From positions 1 through 8,957 of the forward strand of contig NZ_JNYZ01000070.1 in the NCBI RefSeq assembly GCF_000717335.1: a stretch of 8,957 nt of DNA. The letters are read 5' to 3'. The stretch comes from Amycolatopsis jejuensis. GTDB taxonomy: Bacteria; Actinomycetota; Actinomycetes; Mycobacteriales; Pseudonocardiaceae. The notes beneath the pieces were generated by a model. The model was not told the origin of the DNA. It ran no database searches and saw nothing but the letters and a program-made list of their open reading frames with translations. Shown here piece after piece: positions 1-7,092 of the stretch (the stretch's first letter is position 1; every line of letters starts with the position of its first letter). The position numbers and the translations under genes are program-made.

Positions 1-57
1 TCGGCATTTGCACGACGTAGGGGCGCCGCTGCGCGCGACCTCGGAACGTGTATCGGG

Positions 58-522
58 ATGACCGTCGTGCGCCAGCGGGAAACCAGCCCGGAAGGCAAGG
101 CAGGGCAGCCTTCTGCCGCACGCCTGATGGTGAAGCCGCCCGGAGCGGAGCGCGGGCACGTTGATGGCGGTTGGTGGCCGCGGTCCCTTGACCTGGCTGC
201 GCAACTGCCGGAGCTCACGGCGGCGCTTGCCGAGGCGGTAGGCCCGCTCAGCCGCGTGACCTACCACTTGGACACGTGGGGACTGGCTGCCCGCAAGGTA
301 CGCGTCGGTGAGCGGACCGTGCGTTTGGAAGGATTCCGCTTCACTGATCCGCACACGATCATGGCGCTCGGGACGGACTCGCGGCGGGTCAGCCTGCTCG
401 TGGTGCCGCCGGAAACGCCCGGCGGAATGGCGCGGGCGGTACTCCGCTCGGCCGCGAGCGGCGACTCCACCGCCACGGCCAGGGAAATCCTCTTCGGCAA
501 CGGTGTTCCCGGGCCTGGCTGA
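58..522 (+). CDS. DUF5994 family protein
   Basis: A 154-residue soluble protein with no signal peptide or membrane segment. After a variable tail of about 20 residues it shows the pattern I associate with DUF5994: RLMVKPPG (residues 22-29), then DGGWWPRSLDLAAQLPEL (from about 36), a VTYHLDTWG segment (about 67-75), VRLEGFRF (about 88-95), and a hydrophobic VSLLVVPPETP strand (about 111-121). The function of the family is unknown to me; it is actinobacterial and often multicopy. The ATG lacks a clear Shine-Dalgarno, and the frame stays open upstream to the window edge, so the true start could lie earlier. A decayed homologue lies on the opposite strand at 3126-3558. Third positions are strongly G/C, supporting real coding. 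Confidence 0.8.
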   Translation: MTVVRQRETSPEGKAGQPSAARLMVKPPGAERGHVDGGWWPRSLDLAAQLPELTAALAEAVGPLSRVTYHLDTWGLAARKVRVGERTVRLEGFRFTDPHTIMALGTDSRRVSLLVVPPETPGGMARAVLRSAASGDSTATAREILFGNGVPGPG

Positions 523-552
523 GACGGCCGGTGGGGGACCGGGTGCGTGGCC

Positions 553-582
553 GTGACCTGCCGGGGTCCGCACCCGTGTAGT
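553..582 (+). promoter_or_regulatory. possible housekeeping-type promoter
   Basis: GTGACC (553-558) and TGTAGT (577-582) are separated by 18 bases, resembling a vegetative -35/-10 pair. It lies in the 218-base gap between the DUF5994 gene and the RGCVC-type gene starting at 741, leaving a leader of about 150 bases. Such weak matches are common by chance in GC-rich DNA, so this is a suggestion only. I see nothing else definite in the gap. Confidence 0.2.
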
Positions 583-740
583 GTCGATGGGGTCCGGGAG
601 CATCCCGTATGCGGGCGTTCGAGCGCGCATCGTCCCCGGCCCTCGTAGTTCGCCTGGTCTTCGCGCGCCACGTGGTTAACGATCGCGGCACGCCGGCCTT
701 CTCGTCCCAGCCCCCGGTGCTTGCCGGAGTCTGGAGCGCC

Positions 741-1109
741 ATGACCTGCATCGCCATCGACATCCGGCAGAATCTCCACGCCGTGAAGCTCGATGAGGGC
801 GGGTCCGGCTGCCCGGTCTGCCCGCACGAGCGGGACGCGCATGACCTGATCGCGGACCGCTTCTGCGCGGCGACCGCGGCAGGCGGTTACCACCGTGGAT
901 GTGCCTGCGCGGCAGGAAGCCGCGAAACCAGGAAAGAGGAACAATCCATGACCACCCGAATCGACTTCGTGTCGCGCTACGACCAGCGCGTCGCCCAGGT
1001 ACGAGACCTGCTCAAGCGAGACACTGGCCTCACCGACACCGCCTGCCAGGTACTGGCGGTGCGGCTGCTGCACCTGCTCGACGAAGCACCCGAGAACCTG
1101 CGCCGCTGA
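741..1109 (+). CDS. RGCVC-type small cysteine-rich protein, open into the next gene
   Basis: Residues 24-56 match the pattern I recall for the actinobacterial RGCVC family: CPVCPH, then AHDLIADRFCAATAAGG, then HRGCAC. The cysteine arrangement (CxxC, a single C, CxC) suggests metal binding, but the function is unknown. Such proteins are normally about 50-70 residues. Here no stop follows the motif: the frame continues through a charged linker (SRETRKEEQS) into the 53-residue protein starting at 948, giving 122 residues in total. ATG 741 has GGAG four bases upstream; the frame is open further upstream to 609, but that part looks non-coding. It may be a genuine fusion, or a lost stop codon with two products made from one frame. 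Confidence 0.6.
   Translation: MTCIAIDIRQNLHAVKLDEGGSGCPVCPHERDAHDLIADRFCAATAAGGYHRGCACAAGSRETRKEEQSMTTRIDFVSRYDQRVAQVRDLLKRDTGLTDTACQVLAVRLLHLLDEAPENLRR
948..1109 (+). CDS. 53-residue hypothetical protein (internal start in the same frame)
   Basis: ATG 948 is preceded by a purine-rich AGGAAAGAGGA (930-940), the best Shine-Dalgarno in this part of the window, so independent initiation here is likely even though the upstream RGCVC frame reads into it. The product begins MTTRIDFVSRYDQRVAQVRD and is predicted to be mostly helical, with a leucine-rich C-terminal half (VLAVRLLHLLDEAPENL), and no membrane segment or cysteine cluster. I do not recognise the family. It ends 48 bases before the GTG of the dehydrogenase-like gene, so the genes from 741 to 2309 could be cotranscribed. 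Confidence 0.6.
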   Translation: MTTRIDFVSRYDQRVAQVRDLLKRDTGLTDTACQVLAVRLLHLLDEAPENLRR

Positions 1110-1157
1110 CGCCGTCCGGCGAGCAGCGTCCAGACCGCAATCGAGCAAAGGGGCCCG

Positions 1158-2309
1158 GTGCAGCAGCTCACTCTCGGCGTTGTCGCGCGTTCGCGGAAAC
1201 CGGACGAACGGCGGTTGCCCATCCACCCTCGCCACTTCGGGCGGATCGACGCCGACCTGCGCGAGCGTATCTATCTCGAATACGGCTACGGCGCGGAGTT
1301 CGGCGTGCCCGATGAACAGCTGAAGGGTGCCGTGGCCGGGCTGCGCACGCGGGACGAGCTCATCGCCGAATGTGACATCGTCCTGCTCGCCAAGCCGCTG
1401 CGGGCCGACGTCGCCGAGCTGCGGCCGCACCAGGTGCTGTGGGGGTGGCCGCACTGCGTCCAGGACCGCGAACTCACCCAGCTGGCCGTCGACCGCAAGC
1501 TGACACTGATCGCGTTCGAGGCGATGAACCACTGGGTCCGTGACGGCTCGTTCGGGCTACATGTGTTCCACAAGAACAACGAGCTGGCCGGCTACTGCTC
1601 GGTGCTGCACGCCCTGCAGCTGACCGGATCGACCGGGGACTACGGCCGCCGGTTGCGGGCCGCGGTGATCGGCTTCGGCGCGACCGCGCGGGGTGCGATC
1701 ACCGCGCTCAACGCGCACGGCATACACGACGTACGCGTCCTCACCGGCCGCGGGGTGACCGCGGTCGGCTCGCCGATCCACTCCGCGACCATGGTCCACT
1801 TCGACCACGACGCGAACCGCCCCGGCGACCCCCGCCGCAGCCACGCGCTCACCGACCGGGGCCGGGTACCCTTGGCCGCATTCCTCGCCGAGCACGACAT
1901 CGTCGTGAACTGCGTCCTGCAGGACCCCTTGGCGCCATTGACGTTCCTCATCGAGACCGACCTGGACGCGTTCGCCCCCGGCAGCCTCATCGTCGACGTC
2001 TCGTGCGACGAGGGCATGGGCTTCGGCTGGGCCCGGCCCACGACATTCACCGACCCGGCCTTCACCGTCGGCGACGGGATCACCTACTACGCCGTCGACC
2101 ACAGCCCGTCCTACCTGTGGAACTCGGCGACCTGGGAGATCAGCGAGGCCCTGCTCCCGCTGCTGCGGCCGGTACTCGCCGGACCGTCCACCTGGGACAG
2201 TACAGAGACCGTCGGGCGCGCCGTCGAAATCCGCGACGGCGTCATCGCGAACCCGGCGATCCTGGCCTTCCAGCAGCGCTCGCCGGACTACCCCCACCAC
2301 GTGGCGTAG
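1158..2309 (+). CDS. alanine dehydrogenase / N5-(carboxyethyl)ornithine synthase-like enzyme
   Basis: A 383-residue cytosolic NAD(P)-dependent enzyme of the AlaDH/PNT superfamily. The N-terminal domain has RRLPIHP (18-24) and the family's two catalytic-type residues in context: Lys79 in LLAKP and His99 in GWPHC. The Rossmann domain starts with AAVIGFGATARG (168-179). Later come IVDVSCDEGMGFGW (278-291) and YYAVDHSPSYLWNSAT (310-325), matching the C-terminal nucleotide-domain pattern of alanine dehydrogenases. I recall close relatives annotated as N5-(carboxyethyl)ornithine synthase, which reductively condenses pyruvate with ornithine; the exact substrate cannot be read from sequence. It is longer than the lactococcal synthase (about 313 residues, from memory). 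The GTG start is supported by AAAGGGG (1147-1153). No biosynthetic partner is visible nearby. Confidence 0.8.
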   Translation: MQQLTLGVVARSRKPDERRLPIHPRHFGRIDADLRERIYLEYGYGAEFGVPDEQLKGAVAGLRTRDELIAECDIVLLAKPLRADVAELRPHQVLWGWPHCVQDRELTQLAVDRKLTLIAFEAMNHWVRDGSFGLHVFHKNNELAGYCSVLHALQLTGSTGDYGRRLRAAVIGFGATARGAITALNAHGIHDVRVLTGRGVTAVGSPIHSATMVHFDHDANRPGDPRRSHALTDRGRVPLAAFLAEHDIVVNCVLQDPLAPLTFLIETDLDAFAPGSLIVDVSCDEGMGFGWARPTTFTDPAFTVGDGITYYAVDHSPSYLWNSATWEISEALLPLLRPVLAGPSTWDSTETVGRAVEIRDGVIANPAILAFQQRSPDYPHHVA

Positions 2310-4045
2310 CAGCGGACGGTGGTCGGCTCGGAGCATCCGGCCGGACCGCACCTTGCGAACGGTTTCACTGGCCCGACTACATCAACCGCCAACGACGAAC
2401 GAAGCGCCGCTCCCGGCGCGCCGCACGTAGCCGGAGCACAACCAGTCCGCACCTGGCCAGAGCCCGCACACGAGCCACGGTCCGGTCCCGCGATCTCCGC
2501 ACAACCCCGCGCCGGGCGAAACCAGCGCGCTCTGGTCTCCTGCCCGGACCCGCGGACGCCCGGACCACCTGTTCCGCTACCGGGGCTCCGAATGATGTGG
2601 CTGTGCAGACCTTTGCCGGGTCCAGCGTGGGGTCATCGCGCACGCGAGGATCGACGACGATGCGCGCTCCTTGAGGCGGCGAGGCCGCCGCCGACGGCAG
2701 CGCTGTGAAGCGGCACGGCTCGACCGTCGCATCGACGCGGACGGGGCGTGCCGCAGCCTGGCTGTGCTTTCGAACCGCCCGCAACGCAGGCAGGATTCCT
2801 TGTGATGCGTGGGAACCGCAGCGGCCGGCTTTTTCGGCGCCGGACGCTGCACTGCTGACATTCTCGGACGTACGGCGGATTCGGAGGATGGATGCACGTG
2901 CCGGTTACGTCGGAGCGACGGTGAGCGGCGAGAGATTGGGTCGCCCGCCCGCCCACCACAGGATCTGGTCGAGGATGAGCAGCTCGTGCCGAGTTCGTCG
3001 GAGGCTGTTCTGGCATGCTGTGAGCGCCTGCGGCCGGCCTGCGCCCTGGTGAGATCCGGGACCGGCTGCACGCCAGCCTTGACGTCGCGCCACCGGCGTA
3101 CGGGGCGTAGCCGACGACTGACCGGCTATGGGTCGACGGGTTCCGCCTGAGCGGGACGGCCACCTTCGACTTCCCAGCGCAGCACGGCCGTGTCCTCCGT
3201 GAGGCCGGACAGCAGCGGGTCGATGGTGCCGGTGTTGCCTCGGCGCTCCGTGGTCAACAACCTGCGTTGCGCGAAGCCAGGATCGGCTTCCGGAGGAATC
3301 AGAAGCAGGGTCAGCCGGTGCTGTGTGCCGATCACGGTCAAGGTGGCGGCGTGCTGCGACCGGAAAACCCTCGAGCCGGACATCGCCGTGCTTGTCCCCG
3401 GAGCGCGGGCAGCGTGGGGTGGGCGGCCAGGCATCAGGTGGTAGGTGACGCCGTTCGATCCGGCCCAGCCGGGCGGTCAGCTCCGGGAACAGTGACAGCA
3501 GTTCAAGGAGTCCTTCGGCGGTGACGGGCAACCGGCGTCCTGTGCGGACGTCGATCACTCTGACACGATCGATCTGGACACACCGCGGACGACATCAGGA
3601 GGTGCTGTGGGAACGCCTCTTCGAGCGCCGGTGCGCTGTCCGCTACGCCGACCTGGTGACGCTTGGTTGCGCATCATCTGCCTGCCCGCCTGGCGCGGAC
3701 CTGCTGCCCCGGCCAGAGCTGAGATCCGGTCCGTGGCGGATCTGCTCGGCGGAAACGGCTGTGGTGCACCGTGCGGCAGGGATCTGCCGGACCGAGCAGG
3801 CCGCCGCAGCCGTGCAGGTCAACAACCTCGCTCTGGGTATGCGGGATGTTCGGCAAACCCGGTGCGGATGCGCTGCAGATGAACGGCCGGCCGAGCGCGG
3901 AGAACACCCGTGAGTGCGGCGCGGTTGGCGGCCTCACTGGATTGCGCAGCTGGTTCAACGATTCCCCGTCGCCGAACTTGCGCGGTTGCGTCGACCACGT
4001 GGTTTGCTCACGGGTTCCAGCATCGTCTCCGGCAGCGGCAACTGG
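2310..4045. other. gene-poor stretch with decayed coding remnants
   Basis: More than 1.7 kb without a convincing intact gene. Many frames are open on both strands, as expected in GC-rich DNA, but their translations are rich in Arg/Ser/Pro and lack family signatures or consistent third-position bias. The clear remnant is the broken DUF5994 homologue at 3126-3558 (separate entry). Weaker coding-like patches on the - strand are a C-terminal-looking segment ending at TAA 2905-2907 (HELLILDQILWWAGG, G/C-rich third positions) and a segment near 2570-2665 (RIVVDPRVRDDPTLDPAKV). I cannot assign either. I saw no tRNA, rRNA, CRISPR array, transposase or terminal inverted repeats. Confidence 0.6.
3126..3558 (-). 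pseudogene. DUF5994 homologue, multiply frameshifted
   Basis: Read on the - strand, parts of a DUF5994 protein appear in order but in alternating frames. LLELLSLFPELTARL comes first, then VTYHL in a second frame, then DAWPPTP and DVRLEGF back in the first, and finally FRSQHAATLTVIG, RLTLLLIPPEADP and VLRWEVEGG in the second frame to the stop at 3126. The joins match single-base changes: a lost base near 3440 (CACCTGATG for CACCTGGATG) and an extra T in the TTTT run (AAAA on the + strand, 3364-3367). The segments line up with the intact copy at 58-522 (PELTA, VTYHLDTW, VRLEGFRF, LLVVPPET). The usual GAWWPRS-like N-terminal block is absent. Several independent lesions make sequencing error unlikely as the sole cause. 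Confidence 0.7.
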
Positions 4046-4205
4046 CTATTTCCTACCGGGAAGCGGGGGAAATTCCAGGACGTCGACCCACTTGCCCTCG
4101 GACAGTCCCGAGTGCAGGGTCGCTGGAGAAGATCAGCACGGCTTCATCATGCGAGCCCACCTCGACGATGGCATACCCGGTCTTGCTGTCGGTGAAGTCG
4201 GCGTT
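4046..4205 (-). pseudogene. C-terminal fragment of a YCII/DGPF-like protein, frameshifted
   Basis: On the - strand, FTDSKTGYAIVEVGSHDEA and VLIFSSDPAL are read in one frame and SEGKWVDVLEFPPLPGRK, with its TAG stop at 4046-4048, in the next. One missing base near 4113-4125 restores a continuous reading. The order (TDSK, GYxIVEV, SHDEAV, a DP-containing turn, a final V-EV-hydrophobic strand, PLPG) resembles YCII-type small alpha-beta proteins; this is recognition by eye. The N-terminal half is missing. Directly upstream, in another frame, GLDGKVALIT (about 4242-4268) resembles an SDR N-terminus, but it may be chance. The remnant lies 3' of the small membrane-protein gene and belongs to the decayed block. 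Confidence 0.5.
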
Positions 4206-4278
4206 CCCTCGGCGGTTACCCGCTTCTTCCTGCACAGGGGGTGATGAGCGCGACTTTGCCGTCCAGGCCGGGCCGTGG

Positions 4279-4440
4279 TCAGCGGTGTCCGAGTGATTTG
4301 CGTTTGACGTAGCCGATCGCCGCGGTGGCGACGAACAGGACGGCACCGACGACAAGGAGCCAGATCAGGCCCTTGACGGCGATTCCGACCACGACGCAGA
4401 CCAGCCAGACTACGAGCAGAAAACCGAGCAGGGCAACCAT
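4279..4440 (-). CDS. small hydrophobic membrane protein
   Basis: A 53-residue protein made almost entirely of two membrane segments (about residues 3-20 and 24-44) separated by a short VKG turn, ending in a basic tail YVKRKSLGHR that would remain in the cytoplasm. It resembles the short hydrophobic proteins common in actinobacteria; no specific function is known to me. A longer frame begins at 4554, but the ATG at 4438-4440 is chosen because AGAAGGAG sits about nine bases upstream and the extra N-terminus would be an Arg/Pro-rich segment overlapping two hairpins. It lies 141 bases downstream of the fasciclin gene on the same strand, with a terminator-like hairpin between them, so it is probably a separate unit. 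Confidence 0.75.
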   Translation of the reverse strand: MVALLGFLLVVWLVCVVVGIAVKGLIWLLVVGAVLFVATAAIGYVKRKSLGHR

Positions 4441-4491
4441 GGGGACCGACTCCTTCTGACCTTTCCGCCGGCGGCGGATACTCCGGGGTGC

Positions 4492-4509
4492 CCCGGCAAC
4501 GATGCCGGG
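4492..4509. repeat. short perfect inverted repeat
   Basis: CCCGGCA (4492-4498) and TGCCGGG (4503-4509) form a perfect 7-bp stem with a 4-base ACGA loop. It lies about 50 bases upstream of the small membrane-protein start, in its probable leader or promoter region. It could be an operator or an RNA hairpin; no T-tract follows on either strand. Confidence 0.4.
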
Positions 4510-4527
4510 AAACCTGCCGTGAGACGG

Positions 4528-4561
4528 GCCCGGCGTGGCCGGGAGGGCAGGCACGCCGGGC
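4528..4561 (-). terminator. hairpin downstream of the fasciclin gene
   Basis: GCCCGGCGTG (4528-4537) and CACGCCGGGC (4552-4561) form a perfect 10-bp GC-rich stem around a 14-base loop. It begins about 20 bases after the fasciclin stop codon, the expected place for a terminator. There is no U-tract, as is common for actinobacterial terminators. It would separate the oxidoreductase/fasciclin unit from the small membrane-protein gene. Confidence 0.55.
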
Positions 4562-4581
4562 TCGTGGTCGCGGGCGGTCGG

Positions 4582-5253
4582 TCAGTTTTTGTTGGTGCCG
4601 GGGGTGAGGACCTTGTCGATGACGAAGACGGTGGCGTTCTTGGTGGGGATGTTCCCGCAGAGGATCTTGGCGCCGTTGACGGTCATGTTGTCGCCGGTGC
4701 CTTCGATCTTGAGCGGGCCGCCTGCGGTGTTGAGCGAGGTGACGTTGCCGGCGGCGGCGAGGCCTTTGGCGTCGTAGCGCTTGCCGAGCACGTGGTATTG
4801 CAGGATCGGGGCGAGCTGGCTGGGGTTCTTGGCCAGCTCGTTGAACTTCGCGTCGCCGAGCGCGTCGAACGCGGCGTCGGCCGGGGCGAACACGGTGATT
4901 GCGGCCTGGCTGTTGAGGGTGTCGACGAGGTTGGTGGCCTTGACCGCGGCGACGAGTTTGGTGAGCAGCGGGTTGGTCGAGGCGGCGCTGGCGACCGGTT
5001 GCGGGCCCATCGAGTCGAGCGATCCGGGTGCGTTGCCTTGCGGGAGTTTGGAGCAGGCGGGGCCGAACACGTCGGCGTTGGTGGTCATGCCGTCGCTGGA
5101 CGCGCTGCTGGACGCCGGTGCGGACGAGGACGGCATGGGTGCGCTGCTGGAGCTGCCGCTTTCGGAGGAGGCCTGGTCGTTGCTGCTGCACGCGGTCAGC
5201 GCGAGTGCGGCGGCGGCGGTGAGACCGATTCCGGCGATGCGAAGGGTTTTCAC
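4582..5253 (-). CDS. MPT70/MPT83-like fasciclin-domain lipoprotein
   Basis: A 223-residue exported lipoprotein. The N-terminus is a lipoprotein signal with lipobox LTAC, so Cys22 would be lipidated. A Ser/Ala-rich linker (about 23-58) follows, then a single fasciclin (FAS1) domain (about 85-217) with NLVDTLN, ITVFAPADAAFDAL (119-132), ILQYHVLGKRY (150-160) and ATVFVIDKVLTP (207-218). Cys67 and Cys199 sit where MPT70/MPT83 carry their paired cysteines and probably form a disulfide. Order and length closely match mycobacterial MPT83, a surface protein of the sigma-K regulon; the role is likely adhesion or envelope-related. The GTG at 5253 is preferred to an upstream frame extension because CGGAGAA precedes it and the lipid signal then starts with VKTLRI. 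A sigma-K-like promoter lies 64 bases upstream. Confidence 0.9.
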   Translation of the reverse strand: MKTLRIAGIGLTAAAALALTACSSNDQASSESGSSSSAPMPSSSAPASSSASSDGMTTNADVFGPACSKLPQGNAPGSLDSMGPQPVASAASTNPLLTKLVAAVKATNLVDTLNSQAAITVFAPADAAFDALGDAKFNELAKNPSQLAPILQYHVLGKRYDAKGLAAAGNVTSLNTAGGPLKIEGTGDNMTVNGAKILCGNIPTKNATVFVIDKVLTPGTNKN

Positions 5254-5316
5254 GGGTGTTCTCCGTTCACAATGGACTGGATCTTGGCGGCCGGTCACTG
5301 GCCTGTTCTGCTGGGC

Positions 5317-5343
5317 ATTCGGTGCCGGTTGCGCGCCGGATGG
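5317..5343 (-). promoter_or_regulatory. sigma-K-like promoter of the fasciclin gene
   Basis: Read on the - strand: CCATCC (5338-5343), a 15-base spacer, then CCGAAT (5317-5322). Both hexamers equal the sigma-K -35/-10 consensus I recall for the M. tuberculosis mpt70/mpt83 promoters; the spacer there may be slightly longer. It lies in the 111-base gap after the oxidoreductase gene and would give a leader of roughly 55-60 bases before the GTG at 5253. An element of the same architecture and spacing precedes the oxidoreductase gene. Confidence 0.65.
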
Positions 5344-5364
5344 GTCTGGGTGGGAAGAGATTCC

Positions 5365-6927
5365 TCAGGTGGCGATGAAGGTGGTGGAGTGCCAGCCGGT
5401 GGCACCGTTGGGAACGGTGCCGGCGCGCTGGTCGGTCTGGGTGTAGCTGGTCTTGTCGGTGGCACGGACGAAGACCTGGTGGGTTCCGTGTTTCAGGGCG
5501 ATCTGGGTCCACCACATCCGCCATGTGTTCAGGTTGACTTCGGCCGAGAGCGTGACCGGTTGCCAGGCGCCGTTGTCGATGCGGATTTCGACCTTGTCGA
5601 TGCCGTTGTGCTGTGCCCAGGCGATCCCGGCCAGCCGGACCGAGCCGGCGGGCACGGTGGCGAATCCTTTCGGGGTGTCGATCCGTGATTCGGTTTTGAT
5701 CGGGGCCTGTTCGCTCCAGCCGCGTCTGAGCCAGTACGCCTGCCGGGCTTTCCAGGTGGTCACTTCGATGTCCACGACCCATTTCGTCGCCGACACGTAG
5801 CCATACAGCCCTGGTGTGACCAGTCTGGCCGGGAAGCCGTGTTCCAGCGGCAAGGGTTCCCGGTTCATGCCGATTGCCAGCATCGCGCCGCGGCTGCGGT
5901 CGAGTGCGGCGGCGACCGGGGTGCCGGAGGTCCATCCGTCGACGCTGGTGCAGAACAGCTGCTGCGCACCGGACCGGATCCCGGCTTCACCGAGCAGATC
6001 GGCCAGGTCGACGCCGATGAAGTCCGATGTGGACACGTAGTCGCCGCCGACCTCGTTGGACACACAGGTCATGGTGATCGTGCGTTCGACCAGCGGCCGG
6101 TTGCGGATGTCGCGGTAGGTGTAGGTGCGTTCCCGCTCGACCATGCCGTGGATGCGCAGGCTCCAGTCTTCGGTGCGGACCTGCGGCACGGACAATGCCG
6201 TGTCCACGCGGTAGAATTGCGGGTTCGGGGTCACGAACGCCGGGGTGCCCAGCTTGGCGAAGTCGGCGTCGGCCGGGATGGCGGGTGCGGCGGTGGCGGG
6301 CACGAGTTTTCCCACTGCTGCGCGGGATGCAGTGGCGTCGCGTGTGCCGCTGATGAGCTGCCCGCCGCTGCCGAGCGCACCTGCTCCGACCACCACCCCG
6401 GCGCCGCCGAGCAGGAAGGAACGGCGAGACGAACCGGTGGAACCGGGTTCCCGGGCGGTCGGTTTGCGCGGGGCGATCCGATGCAGCAGCACGAATACCG
6501 CCACCCCGGTCACGAGGCTGGCGAGCGGGGCGAGCAACGCCACCGCGGTCAGGTCCGGCCGCTGGTACACGGCGAACCCGCCCACTACGCCGAACAGTGC
6601 GATGATCGCGACCCCGGGGCGGGGCGAGCGAGCCGACAGCATCCCGGCGAGCGCGGCGGCGGCGAGCATCACTGCGGCCATCCCGCTGAGCAGCACCAGT
6701 TTGTCGTGGGTGCCGAACGTGCGGACCGCGAAATCTTTCAGTTGCACCGGGGTCAGGTCGATCGCGCCGTTGCCGACCGCAAGGTAGGGGGAGGCGTTGA
6801 TGCTGATGAACGACGCCACCAGATGTCCCGCGGCCAGCGCAGCGAGGAGCGCGAGCACCCCGCACAGCGCCGCTGACGGCAGGCGCAGCCGTGATGGTGC
6901 CGAGCGGGAGGCGTCGGTGGTGGTCAT
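5365..6927 (-). CDS. membrane-anchored molybdopterin-dependent oxidoreductase (sulfite oxidase fold)
   Basis: A 520-residue protein in three parts. The N-terminal part has four membrane segments (about 20-42, 77-97, 104-121, 127-149). A twin-arginine-like motif SSRRSFLLGGAG (166-177) with a fifth hydrophobic stretch probably leads the rest outside the membrane. Residues about 230-395 form the Mo-pterin domain of the sulfite oxidase/YedY type; Cys288 in TITMTCVSNEVGG is the expected Mo ligand, and LVTPGLYGYVSATKWV (369-384) matches the family. The C-terminal Mo-co dimerisation-type domain (about 415-515) includes GIAWAQHNGIDKVEIRIDNG. The substrate is unknown; periplasmic-side reductases of this fold act on sulfoxides or oxidised methionines. 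The gene lies upstream of the fasciclin lipoprotein. ATG 6927 is chosen because translation upstream is not protein-like; it has only a weak GAAGAA, and the promoter hexamer lies just seven bases away. Confidence 0.88.
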   Translation of the reverse strand: MTTTDASRSAPSRLRLPSAALCGVLALLAALAAGHLVASFISINASPYLAVGNGAIDLTPVQLKDFAVRTFGTHDKLVLLSGMAAVMLAAAALAGMLSARSPRPGVAIIALFGVVGGFAVYQRPDLTAVALLAPLASLVTGVAVFVLLHRIAPRKPTAREPGSTGSSRRSFLLGGAGVVVGAGALGSGGQLISGTRDATASRAAVGKLVPATAAPAIPADADFAKLGTPAFVTPNPQFYRVDTALSVPQVRTEDWSLRIHGMVERERTYTYRDIRNRPLVERTITMTCVSNEVGGDYVSTSDFIGVDLADLLGEAGIRSGAQQLFCTSVDGWTSGTPVAAALDRSRGAMLAIGMNREPLPLEHGFPARLVTPGLYGYVSATKWVVDIEVTTWKARQAYWLRRGWSEQAPIKTESRIDTPKGFATVPAGSVRLAGIAWAQHNGIDKVEIRIDNGAWQPVTLSAEVNLNTWRMWWTQIALKHGTHQVFVRATDKTSYTQTDQRAGTVPNGATGWHSTTFIAT

Positions 6928-6934
6928 ACCGGTT

Positions 6935-6961
6935 CTTCGGAGCCGGAGGCGCGAGGGATGG
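6935..6961 (-). promoter_or_regulatory. sigma-K-like promoter of the oxidoreductase gene
   Basis: On the - strand CCATCC (6956-6961) is followed after 15 bases by CCGAAG (6935-6940), one base off the CCGAAT seen before the fasciclin gene and with the same spacing. The ATG at 6927-6925 begins eight bases after the last base of the -10 hexamer, so transcription would start at or next to the A of the start codon. This predicts a leaderless mRNA, consistent with the poor Shine-Dalgarno. Confidence 0.55.
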
Positions 6962-7092
6962 GTGAGCGGGTCATCGAGGTGAGGAATGACCTGGCACGGC
7001 GAGACCAATACGGCCCGTTCGTGGCGGCGAATACCACTCCGTCCGATGTGCCGTCCCTTCGCGCATATATCACCAGCCAGCAAAGGAGTCCC

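Noticed and set aside
609..740. Upstream extension of the RGCVC-type gene
   Set aside because: The frame is open, but the translation is unlike the family and no ribosome site precedes 609; ATG 741 gives the usual N-terminal length.
261..1532. Long - strand open frame opposite the first three genes
   Set aside because: It spans several well-supported + strand genes, has no family signature and reads as the antisense of G/C-biased codons.
2318..2352. Imperfect hairpin after the dehydrogenase-like gene
   Set aside because: The stem needs several mismatches and bulges; GC-rich DNA forms many such structures by chance.
2575..2610. Possible tRNA fragment
   Set aside because: No cloverleaf arms or T-loop GTTCGAxTC could be built on either strand.
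4133..5191. Long - strand open frame rich in Arg, Gln and Pro
   Set aside because: It overlaps the fasciclin and small membrane-protein genes in another frame and has shadow-type composition.
4519..6876. Long + strand open frames (4519-5688, 5839-6876)
   Set aside because: They are Gly/Val/Asp-rich mirror images of the fasciclin and oxidoreductase genes without recognisable domains.
7066..7071. TATATC as a -10 for the sigK remnant/rskA
   Set aside because: No convincing -35 lies 16-19 bases upstream.
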